The notes under the pieces: generated by a model
What the model was told of the DNA's origin: nothing
Database searches by the model: none
What the model saw: only the letters and a program-made list of their open reading frames with translations
DNA from: Clostridia bacterium
Lineage (GTDB): Bacteria > Bacillota > Clostridia > Christensenellales > Christensenellaceae
DNA: 34,165 nt
NCBI GenBank assembly: GCA_014805015.1
Contig: JAAUYQ010000099.1
Coordinates: forward strand, 1 to 34,165
Reading direction: 5' to 3'
Position numbers and translations under genes: made by a program
In this document: piece after piece, positions 1-8,899 of the stretch
Position numbering within the stretch: the stretch's first letter is position 1
How the letters are laid out: every line of letters begins with the position of its first letter

Positions 1-110
1 ACGGCTCCATCCAATGAATCCAGCCAGATTATGGGCATCAAATCCTAAAAATTTCCCACAACCGCTTTCGATTCGTCGGTCGCGTCGTGGGGGTTGCGTT
101 TAGTTTTTCA

Positions 111-568
111 ATGAACCGTCATTTTTATCACCAAGGAAGATCGGAAGGCGAGGGCAAACCCGTCTACTGATACCATACTGTGCGGAAGGATAATCCGGAA
201 AAGATTATGCCGAATGCAACAGAATATCTGTTTGTGAATGGAAAGGACCCGGACCAATCAACGCTCCTGGGCCGGATTGTTGCCGATATCCTGGAGCCGG
301 ACCCTGATCTGATCCAGACGGAAGTGCGGCGGCGGCGGATGAAAAGGCTGAAGAACACGGCAGAAAGGAGAACGAAGATGGAAGATCTGCTGGCGAGGTA
401 CGTGGATGAGCGGAGCGCAGAAAAAGCAAATCAGGAAATGCTGGGATTGCTGCATAGAATGGCAGACCGAAAGAAACTGACGCCGGCAGATGCAGCTGAA
501 GAAGCTGAAATGTCGTGGATTCATTCGCGGCAGCTATGAGGGCATATAAAGCTTCTCAGAAGATCTGA
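111..568 (+). pseudogene. Decayed Rpn-type PD-(D/E)XK nuclease/transposase, C-terminal part
   Basis: The longest open piece runs from GTG at 180 to a stop at 537-539 and contains TEYLFVNGK followed by a G-R-I-V helix and a charged coiled region. This layout is typical of the C-terminal third of Rpn-family recombination-promoting nucleases (PD-(D/E)XK family transposases). Two lesions are visible. An in-frame TGA at 168-170 interrupts a frame that could start at ATG 111. Near position 514 a missing base shifts the frame: the continuation VDSFAAAMRAYKASQKI, ending at 566-568, lies in the next frame and is the expected tail of the C-terminal AEEAEMS helix. The catalytic nuclease core is absent from the window. 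This is therefore a relic rather than a working gene. The family call rests on recognition of the C-terminal pattern only. Confidence 0.6.
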
Positions 569-656
569 CCCTGGAGCTGACCGCGTTCTCGATAATCAGA
601 ATGAGGCGCAAAGGTTTCGGAACGCAACAAATAGAAGACTATATAGCCAAATATGA

Positions 657-681
657 AGAGGTCCGCAAAGTCCGGACCTCT
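657..681. terminator. Hairpin, possible terminator
   Basis: A 9-bp perfect stem (AGAGGTCCG at 657-665 and CGGACCTCT at 673-681) encloses a 7-nt loop and is followed by CTTTAT. The T-tract is short, so efficiency is uncertain. It lies about 90 bases after the end of the Rpn relic. Confidence 0.45.
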
Positions 682-1055
682 CTTTATGTTCAGTAATTCT
701 CCGGATGCAGTTTGGCCAAGCGCAAATGGTCTTCAAGAGCTTTCTCTAAACCTGACTTACTTTTCGCGCCTTGGAGATCCCAGGCCACGCCACACAAGAA
801 TCCGCTGCAGAATCAGTTTCCGGCTTTGCGTCGGATCCGTTGTGCGCTGCATGCGTGCCATGCCCTGAAAACCGCAGTTCATGCATGGGGAAGCTTCCCC
901 ACTCCACAGGCGGCACGGTCAGGTTGAGCAGCAGATCCGCTGCCGTGGTTATTCTGAGTACGACAGCAGCGTCCTTCTTTGCCGTACCTGCAATAATACG
1001 ATCTGCTTCGGACCCCGGATTTCCAGCGCACAAACACCGAAAGACGCGTGGAGAA
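682..1055. other. Gap without a recognised gene
   Basis: No gene is recognised between the hairpin and the stop codon of the flavin reductase. A minus-strand open frame crosses the stretch (746-1147), but it overlaps the 3' end of the reductase gene and has no recognisable ribosome binding site. A segment of it around 915-1010 has a protein-like composition (alternating hydrophobic and charged residues) and could be the remnant of a decayed gene. No family is recognised. Confidence 0.4.
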
Positions 1056-1625
1056 TCAGATGTTCTCTGACCCCAGTCTGCGGCCGTCACGGAATGCCTG
1101 CCCGACACTCTCACCAATAAGCAGATAATCATGGTGCACTGGATCAAAGGAAATTGCTCTCATTTTGGCGATATCGGGTTTGCCGTCCTCTGCCAGGATC
1201 GATTCGTCCGCTGACACATTCACGACTTCACCGATGACACATCCCGACTCGGTCAGGCCGGCAAGCCGGCATTCAAGCGCCAGCGGAATCTCCTCAATCA
1301 GCGGTGCATCCACAAACTGACTCTTTACGGCGTGGAAACCAGCTTTCGCGAATTTATCCGGCACTTTGTTGCCTGACACAATGCCCACGTAGTCAGCAGC
1401 CACAAGGTTAGCCTCATCGGCAATACTGACGGTGAATGCCTTGCGCGCCATAATATTCTTGGTTGTACGGTGCCCGGCCGAAATGCAGAGCATGATCTGG
1501 TTGTTCGCGTACGTGCCGCCCCAGGCCGCATTCATCACGTTCGGGACTTCGTTCTCGTCGTACGCAGCTACCAGGGCCACCAGCTGTGGTACGAGCCACG
1601 GCTGGGAACCGAAATCTTTTCTCAC
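1056..1625 (-). CDS. Flavin reductase-like FMN-binding split-barrel protein
   Basis: The 189-residue protein matches the flavin reductase-like/flavoredoxin family: a split beta-barrel that binds FMN and passes electrons from NAD(P)H or a redox partner to flavin or a small substrate in the cytoplasm. The motif NAAWGGTYANNQIMLCIS near residues 32-49 and DYVGIVSGNKVPDKFAKAGF near residues 78-97 are characteristic, as are the later DAPLIEEIPLALEC and SFDPVHHDYL stretches. The length is normal for the family. The start is GTG at 1625, with AAAGGAT five bases upstream. The stop of the RecX-repeat gene lies 30 bases upstream on the same strand, so the two may be co-transcribed. The physiological substrate cannot be read from the sequence. 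Confidence 0.88.
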   Translation of the reverse strand: MRKDFGSQPWLVPQLVALVAAYDENEVPNVMNAAWGGTYANNQIMLCISAGHRTTKNIMARKAFTVSIADEANLVAADYVGIVSGNKVPDKFAKAGFHAVKSQFVDAPLIEEIPLALECRLAGLTESGCVIGEVVNVSADESILAEDGKPDIAKMRAISFDPVHHDYLLIGESVGQAFRDGRRLGSENI

Positions 1626-1655
1626 AATCTATCCTTTCTTGCCGCCAAAAGTCAT

Positions 1656-2507
1656 TTATCTGCGCAGGTTCTGCAGGGCAGAGCGGATCTGGCTGCCTGT
1701 GAACTGATGCTCCCTGAGCTGTCCCCTCAGACGTCCCGGGGGCATATTCTTCCGGAAGTAATAGAAGCGGGCGCACTGCAGCGCCTGGCTGTTCCAGTCT
1801 ACAGGCACATCCCGAACGGCTTGCGCTGCCTGAATCAGGGTGAAACTCTGCATCCGCAGGTAGCTCCCAAGCCGCTGCTGGGAGATGAGCGGTCCATAGC
1901 GTCCGACAAGACGCCAGGCTGCCGCGAGTGCCTGATCTGCCCAGATGTCACCAAGACGCTCAATGACTGTCTGCACAGCCCACTCGTCATAAGTTTCTGC
2001 AAGCTCGCTGCGTACGCTCGGTTCAGAAGAAGGAGCAGCACCCAGCATATACTGCGCTTTCTGCCAGGCCTCCTCTTCCTCACTTTCAGGCAGTTCACCC
2101 AGGGCATAGACGATTTCCGCGGCCTTGAAACCGGCGTCAGCAAGCTTTTGCTGCGCAGCACTTGGGTCCACGCCGGGCTGAGCGGAGCGCTCATAAAAAC
2201 TGCGGGCATGATCGAACCAGTTAACCGGCAGCGTCCGGTCTGTATAGGCCAGCGCCGGCGGCAGAAAACCTGCTTTTTCCAGCTGCGCCCGCAGCTCCCT
2301 GCGGGAGGTCCAGGGCTGCTCGCCGCAGATTTCTTGGGCACACCGAAGGCACTCCCGCTCGTAATCTGTCCCGGTCTCCCGGAGCATGGCAAGTGCCTCC
2401 CTGACCTCGTCTTCTCCGTAGCCGCTGTCTGTGAGCTTCCGGCGCACTGCCCGTTCAGAATGGGCTGCTTCAGCCAGCAGCCTCTGCGCTTCCTTAAGTG
2501 CGTCCAT
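1656..2507 (-). CDS. RecX-like helical-repeat protein (about six repeats)
   Basis: This 283-residue protein is not a canonical RecX but is built from about six helical units of roughly 40-47 residues. Each has the pattern A..LL....S...L...L...GF....I..AL..L. Units begin near residues 6, 53, 99, 147, 193 and 237. The first unit (SERAVRRKLTDSGYGEDEVREAL, near 17-39) is the most RecX-like, and unit 3 has the same AGFKAAEI signature. PVNWFDHA (near 94) recurs as PVDWNSQA (near 235), suggesting growth by duplication of longer blocks. RecX proteins bind RecA filaments and limit them, so a role in recombination control is possible but inferred. The start ATG has only a weak GGGCGGG upstream. It lies between the small coiled-coil gene (90-base gap) and the flavin reductase. 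Confidence 0.55.
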   Translation of the reverse strand: MDALKEAQRLLAEAAHSERAVRRKLTDSGYGEDEVREALAMLRETGTDYERECLRCAQEICGEQPWTSRRELRAQLEKAGFLPPALAYTDRTLPVNWFDHARSFYERSAQPGVDPSAAQQKLADAGFKAAEIVYALGELPESEEEEAWQKAQYMLGAAPSSEPSVRSELAETYDEWAVQTVIERLGDIWADQALAAAWRLVGRYGPLISQQRLGSYLRMQSFTLIQAAQAVRDVPVDWNSQALQCARFYYFRKNMPPGRLRGQLREHQFTGSQIRSALQNLRR

Positions 2508-2597
2508 GCTTCCCGCCCTTCTGACCTTCCGGCCGGCTACAGCCGCGGCACCCGGTCAGAAAGAACAGAGGTCAGCGCCTCTGCCTGTCCTGCATCT

Positions 2598-2813
2598 TTA
2601 GTCGCTGGTGACGATATCCTCATCTTCCAGAGCCAGCATGCCTGCTTCCTGCACAGAGCCCTCATGCTTCTCAAACATCTTCTTTTCGTGTCTGATCTCT
2701 TTGTCCCGCTCGCGGACAGCTTCTTCGTGCTTCTGCTCGTGCTCTCTGATCTCTGTCTCTACCTTCTCTGCCAAGCTGTGCAGCTTTTCTGGTACCGTCT
2801 CTTTCTTACTCAT
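2598..2813 (-). CDS. Small highly charged coiled-coil protein
   Basis: This 71-residue protein is unrecognised. From residue 8 onward it is a single highly charged helix rich in Glu, Lys, His and Arg (KVETEIREHEQKHEEAVRER), with a short acidic tail ending DEDIVTSD. There is no signal peptide or membrane span. The ATG at 2813 gives the plausible N-terminus MSKKETVPEKL. A GGAGG sits unusually far (about 21 bases) upstream and no in-frame start lies nearer to it. A longer frame with an ATG inside the 22-bp palindrome at 2862-2883 is less likely. It follows gyrA by about 120 bases and precedes the RecX-repeat gene. Confidence 0.55.
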   Translation of the reverse strand: MSKKETVPEKLHSLAEKVETEIREHEQKHEEAVRERDKEIRHEKKMFEKHEGSVQEAGMLALEDEDIVTSD

Positions 2814-2861
2814 TTCGTCATTGGCCGCAGCCTGCCTCCTTCCTGCAAAACCACAGATGCC

Positions 2862-2883
2862 GGCGGCCGGCATGCCGGCCGCC
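2862..2883 (-). terminator. Perfect 22-bp GC palindrome after gyrA
   Basis: GGCGGCCGGC-AT-GCCGGCCGCC is a perfect palindrome 50 bases beyond the gyrA stop codon. As RNA it would fold into a very stable GC hairpin. On the minus strand the downstream T-content is weak (ATCTGTGGTTTTGC), so it could be a terminator of gyrBA or a pause/processing site rather than a textbook intrinsic terminator. Confidence 0.45.
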
Positions 2884-2932
2884 TTTCCCTACAAGCCAAG
2901 TCTAGCGACCCATGTCCTTATCCGCAACACCA

Positions 2933-5455
2933 TCAGTGTACCTGCTCAGGTTCCGGTGCTTTCACATCTTCGGCCAGCGCTTCCCTGTCAAGGTGGTCAA
3001 TATCCTCGACATCGGTATCTGCCTCATTCTCCACGATCTTTTCAACGCTGACCACGTGCGAATCCTCTTCTGTCCGCATCACGATCACGCCCTGGGTGGA
3101 GCGGCCGATGACCCGGATATCGGCCACGTTCATGCGGATGACAACACCGTGATTGTTGATCAGCATGATATCTTCCGTGCCGTCCACAATCTTCACGCCG
3201 ACGACCCTGCCGGTCTTCTCCGTGACATTGATGGCCTTGCGTCCGTAGCCGCCGCGCCTCTGCGCTGTGAATTCCTGCAGTTCCGTCCGTTTGCCGTAGC
3301 CGTTTTCCGTCACGACCAGCAGCTGGCTGCCCTGCCCTTCGCCGGCCTGGGCCGCCCCGACGACTTCGTCCCCCTCGCGCAGTTTAATGGCCCGGACGCC
3401 GGCCGCCGCCCGCCCCATGTTGCGCACATCCGCCTCATTGAAGATGATGCCCATGCCGTTCCGGGTAGCGACGAGGATTTCATCGTCCCCGCCCGTCTCC
3501 AGCACCGCGACCAGTTCATCATCATCGACCAGATTGACCGCCTTGAGGCCGTTCTGACGAATGTTGCGGAATTCCGCTGCGGTCGTCTTCTTGATGCGGC
3601 CCTGCCGCGTCACAATGACAAGGTTGGCCTCTTCGTTGATCTTTGGCGAAGGGAAAACCGTCGTGACTTTTTCACCGCTGTCGAGCTGCAGCAGGTTGAC
3701 GATGGCCGTTCCTTTGGCTGTGCGGCCGGATTCCGGCAGATTGTAGCATTTCTTGACGAAGACCTTACCCTTGTTCGTGAAAAAGAGCAGATTGTCGTGC
3801 GTCGAGCTGACAAAGACACGCTCGGCAAAATCCTCTTCCCGGGTGGACATGCCGGAAATACCCTTGCCGCCGCGCTTCTGTGCGTGATACGTCTCCAGAC
3901 TCACGCGTTTGACGTAGCCGAAATGGGTCATCGTGACGACCATCTCCTCACGCTCAATCAGCTCGTCAAGATCAATTTCATCTTCCTCGAAAGTAATCTC
4001 TGTGCGCCGGGCATCAGCGTACTTGTCGCGGATCTCTGCGAGATCCTCCTTGATGATATCGTCAATCATCTTCGGCGTGCTCAGAATCAGCTCATAGTGC
4101 TCAATTGTCGCCACAAGCTCGGCATGCTCAGTCAGGATCTTGTCCCGCTCGAGGCCGGTAAGGCGCTGCAGGCGCATGTCCAGAATCGCCTGCGCCTGCA
4201 CCTCCGAAAGCCCAAAACGCTCCATCAGGCCGGTGCGCGCCGCAGGCGGGTCCGCGCTGGTGCGAAGCAGTCTGATGACCTCATCGATGTTGTCGAGGGC
4301 AATGATCAGTCCTTCGAGAACGTGAGCCCGCTTGCGGGCCTTCTCCAGCTCGTATTTGGTGCGGCGGACAATGACCGTGCGCTGATGATCGAGATAATGA
4401 CCGAGAATTTCCTTGAGATTGAGCACCCGCGGCTCGTCGTCCACAAGCGCAATCATGATGATGCCAAACGTGTCCTGCATCTGGGTGTGCTTGTAGAGCT
4501 GATTGAGGACCACACTCGAATTGGCACCGCGTTTGAGCTCAATGACGATGCGCATGCCGTTTTTGTCCGATTCGTCCCGCAGACCGGAAATGCCTTCGAC
4601 CGTCTTGGCATGCACCAGGTTCGCGATCTTTTCAATCAGAACCGCCTTGTTGACCTGGTAGGGAATCTCTGTGACAATAATGCGCTCACGGTCGCCGGAA
4701 TACGTTTCAATTTCCGTACGGGCCCGCACGCGCACCCGGCCGCGTCCGGTCTTGTAGGCTGCACGGATACCGCTGACGCCGCAGATGATGCCGCCTGTCG
4801 GAAAATCCGGGCCGGGCAGCTCGGTCATCAGCTCATCGATCGAGATTTCCGGATTGTCGATGAGGGCAATGGCCGCATTGACGGTCTCAGCGAGATTGTG
4901 CGGCGGAATATTTGTCGCCATGCCGACGGCAATGCCGCCGGAACCGTTGACAAGCAGATTGGGAAAACGGGCCGGCAGGACGACCGGTTCCTGCTCACGG
5001 CCGTCAAAGTTCGGCTTGAAATCGACCGTATCCTTGTCGATATCGCGCAGCATCTCGAGTGTGATTCTGGCCATGCGTGCCTCTGTATAACGCATGGCAG
5101 CAGCCCCGTCGCCGTCGACTGAGCCGAAGTTGCCGTGGCCGTCCACAAGCATATGCCGGATCGAAAAATCCTGCGCCAGACGCACCATTGCGTCATAGAC
5201 TGCCGAATCGCCGTGCGGATGATATTTGCCGAGCACATCTCCGACCAGACGCGCACTCTTGCTGTAGGCCTTGTCCGGCGTCATCGACAGTTCCCGCATC
5301 GAATACAGGATGCGGCGGTGGACTGGCTTGAGGCCGTCGCGCACATCCGGCAGTGCACGGTTGATGATAACCGCCATCGCATACGCGATGAACGACTTCT
5401 GCATTTCGTCGTTCAGATCTATCGGGACGATGGATCTGGTGATTTCATTTTCCAA
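2933..5455 (-). CDS. gyrA: DNA gyrase subunit A
   Basis: This 840-residue subunit carries the DNA breakage-rejoining activity of gyrase (A2B2), which introduces negative supercoils. The order is standard: N-terminal [12 protein letters not shown] near 40-51, helix-turn-helix segment [13 protein letters not shown] near 78-90, and active-site Tyr123 in [10 protein letters not shown]. The six-blade C-terminal beta-pinwheel begins with the GyrA box QKRGGKG near residue 523, which distinguishes GyrA from ParC. The quinolone-determining positions are Ser84 and Asp88, the wild-type residues, so no classical fluoroquinolone-resistance change is present. The C-terminus is an acidic tail. The ATG at 5455 lies 21 bases after the gyrB stop, so the two form one operon. 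A long open frame on the opposite strand here is a composition shadow. Confidence 0.98.
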   Translation of the reverse strand: MENEITRSIVPIDLNDEMQKSFIAYAMAVIINRALPDVRDGLKPVHRRILYSMRELSMTPDKAYSKSARLVGDVLGKYHPHGDSAVYDAMVRLAQDFSIRHMLVDGHGNFGSVDGDGAAAMRYTEARMARITLEMLRDIDKDTVDFKPNFDGREQEPVVLPARFPNLLVNGSGGIAVGMATNIPPHNLAETVNAAIALIDNPEISIDELMTELPGPDFPTGGIICGVSGIRAAYKTGRGRVRVRARTEIETYSGDRERIIVTEIPYQVNKAVLIEKIANLVHAKTVEGISGLRDESDKNGMRIVIELKRGANSSVVLNQLYKHTQMQDTFGIIMIALVDDEPRVLNLKEILGHYLDHQRTVIVRRTKYELEKARKRAHVLEGLIIALDNIDEVIRLLRTSADPPAARTGLMERFGLSEVQAQAILDMRLQRLTGLERDKILTEHAELVATIEHYELILSTPKMIDDIIKEDLAEIRDKYADARRTEITFEEDEIDLDELIEREEMVVTMTHFGYVKRVSLETYHAQKRGGKGISGMSTREEDFAERVFVSSTHDNLLFFTNKGKVFVKKCYNLPESGRTAKGTAIVNLLQLDSGEKVTTVFPSPKINEEANLVIVTRQGRIKKTTAAEFRNIRQNGLKAVNLVDDDELVAVLETGGDDEILVATRNGMGIIFNEADVRNMGRAAAGVRAIKLREGDEVVGAAQAGEGQGSQLLVVTENGYGKRTELQEFTAQRRGGYGRKAINVTEKTGRVVGVKIVDGTEDIMLINNHGVVIRMNVADIRVIGRSTQGVIVMRTEEDSHVVSVEKIVENEADTDVEDIDHLDREALAEDVKAPEPEQVH

Positions 5456-5476
5456 AACCTGTTCCCCCTCCAGCGG

Positions 5477-7381
5477 CTAGACATCCAGATCAGCGACGAG
5501 CTTGGCATTCTCCTCAATGAAATCGCGCCGCGGCTCCACCGAGTCGCCCATCAGAATCGCAAAAGTCTCCTCGATCTCGAGCTCATCTTCCAGGTGCACC
5601 TGCAGCAGCGTGCGGTTCTCCGGATCCATGGTCGTTTCCCAGAGCTGCTCCGGATTCATCTCCCCAAGGCCCTTATAGCGCTGCACGCTGACGCCGTCAC
5701 CCATTTCTTCGAGCACCTTCGGAAGCTCCTCCTCCATGTACAGGTAGCGCTCCTCATTTTTCTTCGAAACCTTATAGAGCGGCGGCTGGGCAATGTAGAC
5801 ATAGCCCTTCTCAATCAGCGGCCGCAGGTAACGGAAAAAAAACGTCAGAAGCAGAATCCGGATGTGGCTGCCGTCCACATCGGCATCGGTCATGCAGATG
5901 ATCTTATGATAGCGCAGCTTCTCCTCGTCAAAGTCCTCGCCCATGCCGGCTCCGAATGCCGTGATCATAGCCTTGATCTCGGCGTTGCCGAGCGCCTTGT
6001 CCTGGCGTGCTTTCTCCACGTTCAGGATCTTGCCGCGCAGAGGCAGAATCGCCTGGAAGGCGCGGTCCCGTCCCTGCTTGGCACTGCCGCCGGCGCTGTC
6101 ACCCTCCACAATGAAGATCTCGCAGCGGGACGGATCCCGCTCGCTGCAGTCGGCTAGCTTTCCCGGCAGTGTGGTTGATTCCAGCGCGCTCTTGCGCTGC
6201 ACGACCGCCTTCGCTTTGGCCGCCGCCTCCCGCGCATGCCGCGCCGTCACGCACTTGTCGAGGATCTGTTTTGCCTGCTGCGGATGCTCTTCCAGGAACG
6301 TGCTGAGTCCTTTGGACAGTGCGTTGTCCACGAACGACTGCATTTCCTTGTTGCCGAGCTTCGTTTTGGTCTGGCCTTCAAACTGCGGCTCCGGCAGACG
6401 GACACTGATCACAGCACCAAGACCCTCGCGCACGTCCTCACCCTGCAGACGCTCACTCTCCTTGATCATCTTATGTTTTATTGCATAAGCATTCATCACA
6501 CGCGTCAGGGCGTTCTTGAATCCGGTCAGGTGAGCACCACCCTCATGGGTCGCAATGCTGTTGGCAAAACTCAGAATCTGCTCCTGGAATCCGGCATTGT
6601 ACTGCATGGCGATTTCCGCCACCATGTCGTCTTCCTCGCGCCGGAAATACAGCGGTTCTTCCGACAGTGCCTGTTTCTTGCGGTTGAGATACTGTACGAA
6701 CTGGCGGATACCGCCGTCGTAGAGAAATGTCTGATGCTCATTGGCACCGCCGCGCTTATCGGTAATGGAAATCGTAACGCCCTGGTTCAGGAACGCCATC
6801 TCCCGCATGCGCACTTTGAGATCATTGTAGACAAAGTTGATGTCCGGGAAGACTTCGGGATCCGGGGTAAAGCGGATCGTCGTTCCCGTCTCGTCGGTAT
6901 CGCCGATCTTACTGAGCTCGGTAAGCTTTTCACCGCGGGAGTATTCCTGCTGATAGATATGGCCGTCCCGTTTCACGGTAGCCGTCAGGTGCATGGACAG
7001 CGCATTCACAACCGACACGCCCACCCCGTGCAGGCCGCCGGAAATGTGGTAGCCTTCGCCGCCGAACTTGCCGCCGGCATGCAGGACCGTGAGGACCACC
7101 TCAAGCGTCGGCACGTGCTGCTGCGGATGCATTCCCACCGGGATGCCGCGGCCGTCGTCGGCTATTTCCACGCTGCCGTCTTCATGTATGGTGATGTCAA
7201 CCTTGGTGCAGTGACCGGCCATGGCCTCATCAATGGAATTGTCCACGATCTCATAGACCAGATGATGCAGGCCGGCCAGGTCCGTGGTGCCGATATACAT
7301 TCCGGGGCGCTTACGCACGGCCTCCAGTCCCTCGAGTACGCGGATCTGCGATTCATCATACGTTGTGGTGCCCTGCTCCAT
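5477..7381 (-). CDS. gyrB: DNA gyrase subunit B
   Basis: This 634-residue ATPase subunit of gyrase has GHKL motifs in order: EIVDNSIDEAMAG near 44-56, DDGRGIPV near 75-82, and GGKFGGEGYHISGGLHGVG near 103-121. The transducer follows, then the TOPRIM domain with VEGDSAGGSAKQGRDR and the metal-binding DADVDGSHI, and the C-terminal RYKGLGEMN motif that contacts GyrA. The length is typical of the short Gram-positive GyrB without the Gram-negative insertion. I chose ATG 7381 rather than an upstream TTG because GAGGAGG lies immediately before it, although with a short spacing. It is preceded by its own promoter and a leader of about 150 bases, and is followed after 21 bases by gyrA. Confidence 0.98.
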   Translation of the reverse strand: MEQGTTTYDESQIRVLEGLEAVRKRPGMYIGTTDLAGLHHLVYEIVDNSIDEAMAGHCTKVDITIHEDGSVEIADDGRGIPVGMHPQQHVPTLEVVLTVLHAGGKFGGEGYHISGGLHGVGVSVVNALSMHLTATVKRDGHIYQQEYSRGEKLTELSKIGDTDETGTTIRFTPDPEVFPDINFVYNDLKVRMREMAFLNQGVTISITDKRGGANEHQTFLYDGGIRQFVQYLNRKKQALSEEPLYFRREEDDMVAEIAMQYNAGFQEQILSFANSIATHEGGAHLTGFKNALTRVMNAYAIKHKMIKESERLQGEDVREGLGAVISVRLPEPQFEGQTKTKLGNKEMQSFVDNALSKGLSTFLEEHPQQAKQILDKCVTARHAREAAAKAKAVVQRKSALESTTLPGKLADCSERDPSRCEIFIVEGDSAGGSAKQGRDRAFQAILPLRGKILNVEKARQDKALGNAEIKAMITAFGAGMGEDFDEEKLRYHKIICMTDADVDGSHIRILLLTFFFRYLRPLIEKGYVYIAQPPLYKVSKKNEERYLYMEEELPKVLEEMGDGVSVQRYKGLGEMNPEQLWETTMDPENRTLLQVHLEDELEIEETFAILMGDSVEPRRDFIEENAKLVADLDV

Positions 7382-7539
7382 ATTCCTCCTCAATATGCGA
7401 CTGCAGAAAAAAACGCCCGCAATGCCCCCGCCGGGACAGCTTGCTGCCGGATCTCTCCGGCCTCGGGCGCTCCTCGTCGTGTTTGGATTTTCTGAAGTGG
7501 CCTTCCGGTCACCTTGAAAGCAATCATTATTTATAGTAA

Positions 7540-7577
7540 AGTATAGTCCTTTGAGGCCTTTTTCGCAAATATTTGCG
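7540..7577 (-). promoter_or_regulatory. gyrBA promoter with overlapping palindrome
   Basis: Read on the minus strand, TTGCGA (7563-7568) and TATACT (7540-7545) are separated by exactly 17 bases, a good sigma-A type promoter upstream of gyrB. A perfect 14-bp palindrome CGCAAATATTTGCG (7564-7577) overlaps the -35 hexamer and could be a repressor operator. The predicted leader is about 150 bases. The assignment is from sequence only. Confidence 0.6.
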
Positions 7578-7673
7578 GTACCATCGGACTATCTCCCCGG
7601 TCCAAGGCAAGCACAGAGATCCGCTGCCGCTGAGATCTCTGCTGCCCGCATCGGATCGGCGGCCTCCCTGCAC

Positions 7674-7700
7674 AAAAAAGGACAGCGGCACCGGCTGTCC
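7674..7700 (-). terminator. Rho-independent terminator after the transglutaminase-like gene
   Basis: On the minus strand a 7-bp stem GGACAGC/GCTGTCC with a 7-nt loop is followed directly by TTTTTT. It lies about 75 bases beyond the stop of the transglutaminase-like gene and ends the dnaN-recF transcription unit before the separate gyrBA promoter. The rest of the 393-base interval 7382-7774 holds that promoter and no recognisable gene. In particular, the remB/DUF370 gene often found here is absent. Confidence 0.85.
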
Positions 7701-7774
7701 CTGGATCTTCCGTTGCTTCTGACGGTTCACCGCCGCGCTGCCTGGCTCCGAAGATGCGCTCAGAGCGGGCTGCT

Positions 7775-8899
7775 TCAGCAGCTGAAATCCGTTTCACTGA
7801 GCTCTGGATAGCAGAGCGGATAATCCCCGTATGCACCTTCCTCATGCCAGTGCAGAAAACTCCGTCCCTTCAGAAAGTAATCGTGGATGACGCCCGAACG
7901 CTTCGCATCCCAGGTACAGTCGACGCCGTACCACCGGCTCCCTATCCTGACATAGTTCCAGACGTGCGGACCGTCCGCGGCAAATCCGGCTGCCACAATA
8001 CTGGGAATACCCAGCAGACCGCAGAGAAGCTTAAACGAGCGCGCAAAGCCCGTACAGACGGTCACTCTCCCGCCAAGACTACTCCATGCCGTCTGGTAGC
8101 CCCGCCAGTTCAGACGGTAACGTTCGCCGGACATATCTGCATATCTCACGTTTGTACAGAGCCAGTCATGTACTGCCCGGACCTTCTCATGCGTCTGCTG
8201 CCCTCCGAGACTGCCCATCGCCCTGACTGCCGTAAGGGCTGCACGCATAACCGAGCGGCGGTCCCTGGTATCCGCAAAGAGCCGCCGGTCCGGTCCGGAC
8301 GGCGCGCTCTCAAAAGGCGTCACGGCCTGCATAAGCCCGTGCGGAGAAAGGCCGAAGGAAACAGACGTCAGGATCAGCTGACAGGAGGCAAGCCGCACAG
8401 AGTGCCCGGGCTGAAGTCTCCTGGCAACGTCTGACGGTATATCCGCGGCAAAACCGGCACTGCACATAAGTTCAGTTTCAACCAGCCAGGACAGCTCCGG
8501 GCAGTCCCCTGTCAGGGCAAGCACTGCCGGCCCGACTGCATTTCCCGCCATTTCCGGCCACGCAGGACAGGAATATTCCCTGCCGCCGGAAGCGCTCCGC
8601 CGAATAATCAGATCGGCGCAGAACGTGCGCTGCGGCAGCGGTACCGCATCAAGCGGTACCTGCACAGGCTCAGAGGAAGGACCGGTCCACAGCGCGCACG
8701 ATGGGACAGCAGCAGCCAGGGCTCGCGGCAGCGGTCCAAGCTGGTTCACATAGTACGCAGATGCTCCATCCTCGGGACCACATGCACGGTCCGGAACACG
8801 GATGATACAGTTCCTGCTGCCAACGCCGCTGAGAAAGACTTTCTGCAGGCGGCCGCTCATAAGAGAGGAGGCAGCGCGGCCTTCTTCTGTGCTGCTCAT
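7775..8899 (-). CDS. Transglutaminase-like cysteine protease-fold protein in the recF operon
   Basis: The C-terminal part of this 374-residue protein is a transglutaminase-like domain. KVRAVHDWLCTNVRYAD (near 239-255) is the usual entry helix. The predicted catalytic triad is Cys282 in VCTGFARSF, His312 in PHVWNYVRIG, and Asp327 in WYGVDCTWD, followed by the common HDYFLKG near 339-345. The N-terminal 200 residues are unassigned and Pro/Ser/Cys-rich. No convincing signal peptide or membrane span is present, unlike many bacterial members, which are exported; the protein may be cytoplasmic. Its ATG overlaps the recF stop (ATGA, 4 bases), indicating translational coupling. A strong terminator follows. 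The role (peptidase, crosslinking, or other) is unknown, and the position beside recF is unusual. Confidence 0.75.
   Translation of the reverse strand: MSSTEEGRAASSLMSGRLQKVFLSGVGSRNCIIRVPDRACGPEDGASAYYVNQLGPLPRALAAAVPSCALWTGPSSEPVQVPLDAVPLPQRTFCADLIIRRSASGGREYSCPAWPEMAGNAVGPAVLALTGDCPELSWLVETELMCSAGFAADIPSDVARRLQPGHSVRLASCQLILTSVSFGLSPHGLMQAVTPFESAPSGPDRRLFADTRDRRSVMRAALTAVRAMGSLGGQQTHEKVRAVHDWLCTNVRYADMSGERYRLNWRGYQTAWSSLGGRVTVCTGFARSFKLLCGLLGIPSIVAAGFAADGPHVWNYVRIGSRWYGVDCTWDAKRSGVIHDYFLKGRSFLHWHEEGAYGDYPLCYPELSETDFSC

Noticed and set aside
746-1147. Minus-strand 133-codon frame beyond the flavin reductase
   Set aside because: Overlaps the 3' part of the reductase gene in another frame, has no ribosome binding site and no recognised family; at most a decayed remnant.
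2912-5122. Very long plus-strand open frame (736 codons) opposite gyrA
   Set aside because: Composition shadow of a GC-rich gene; the translation shows no family features and the minus strand is unmistakably gyrA.
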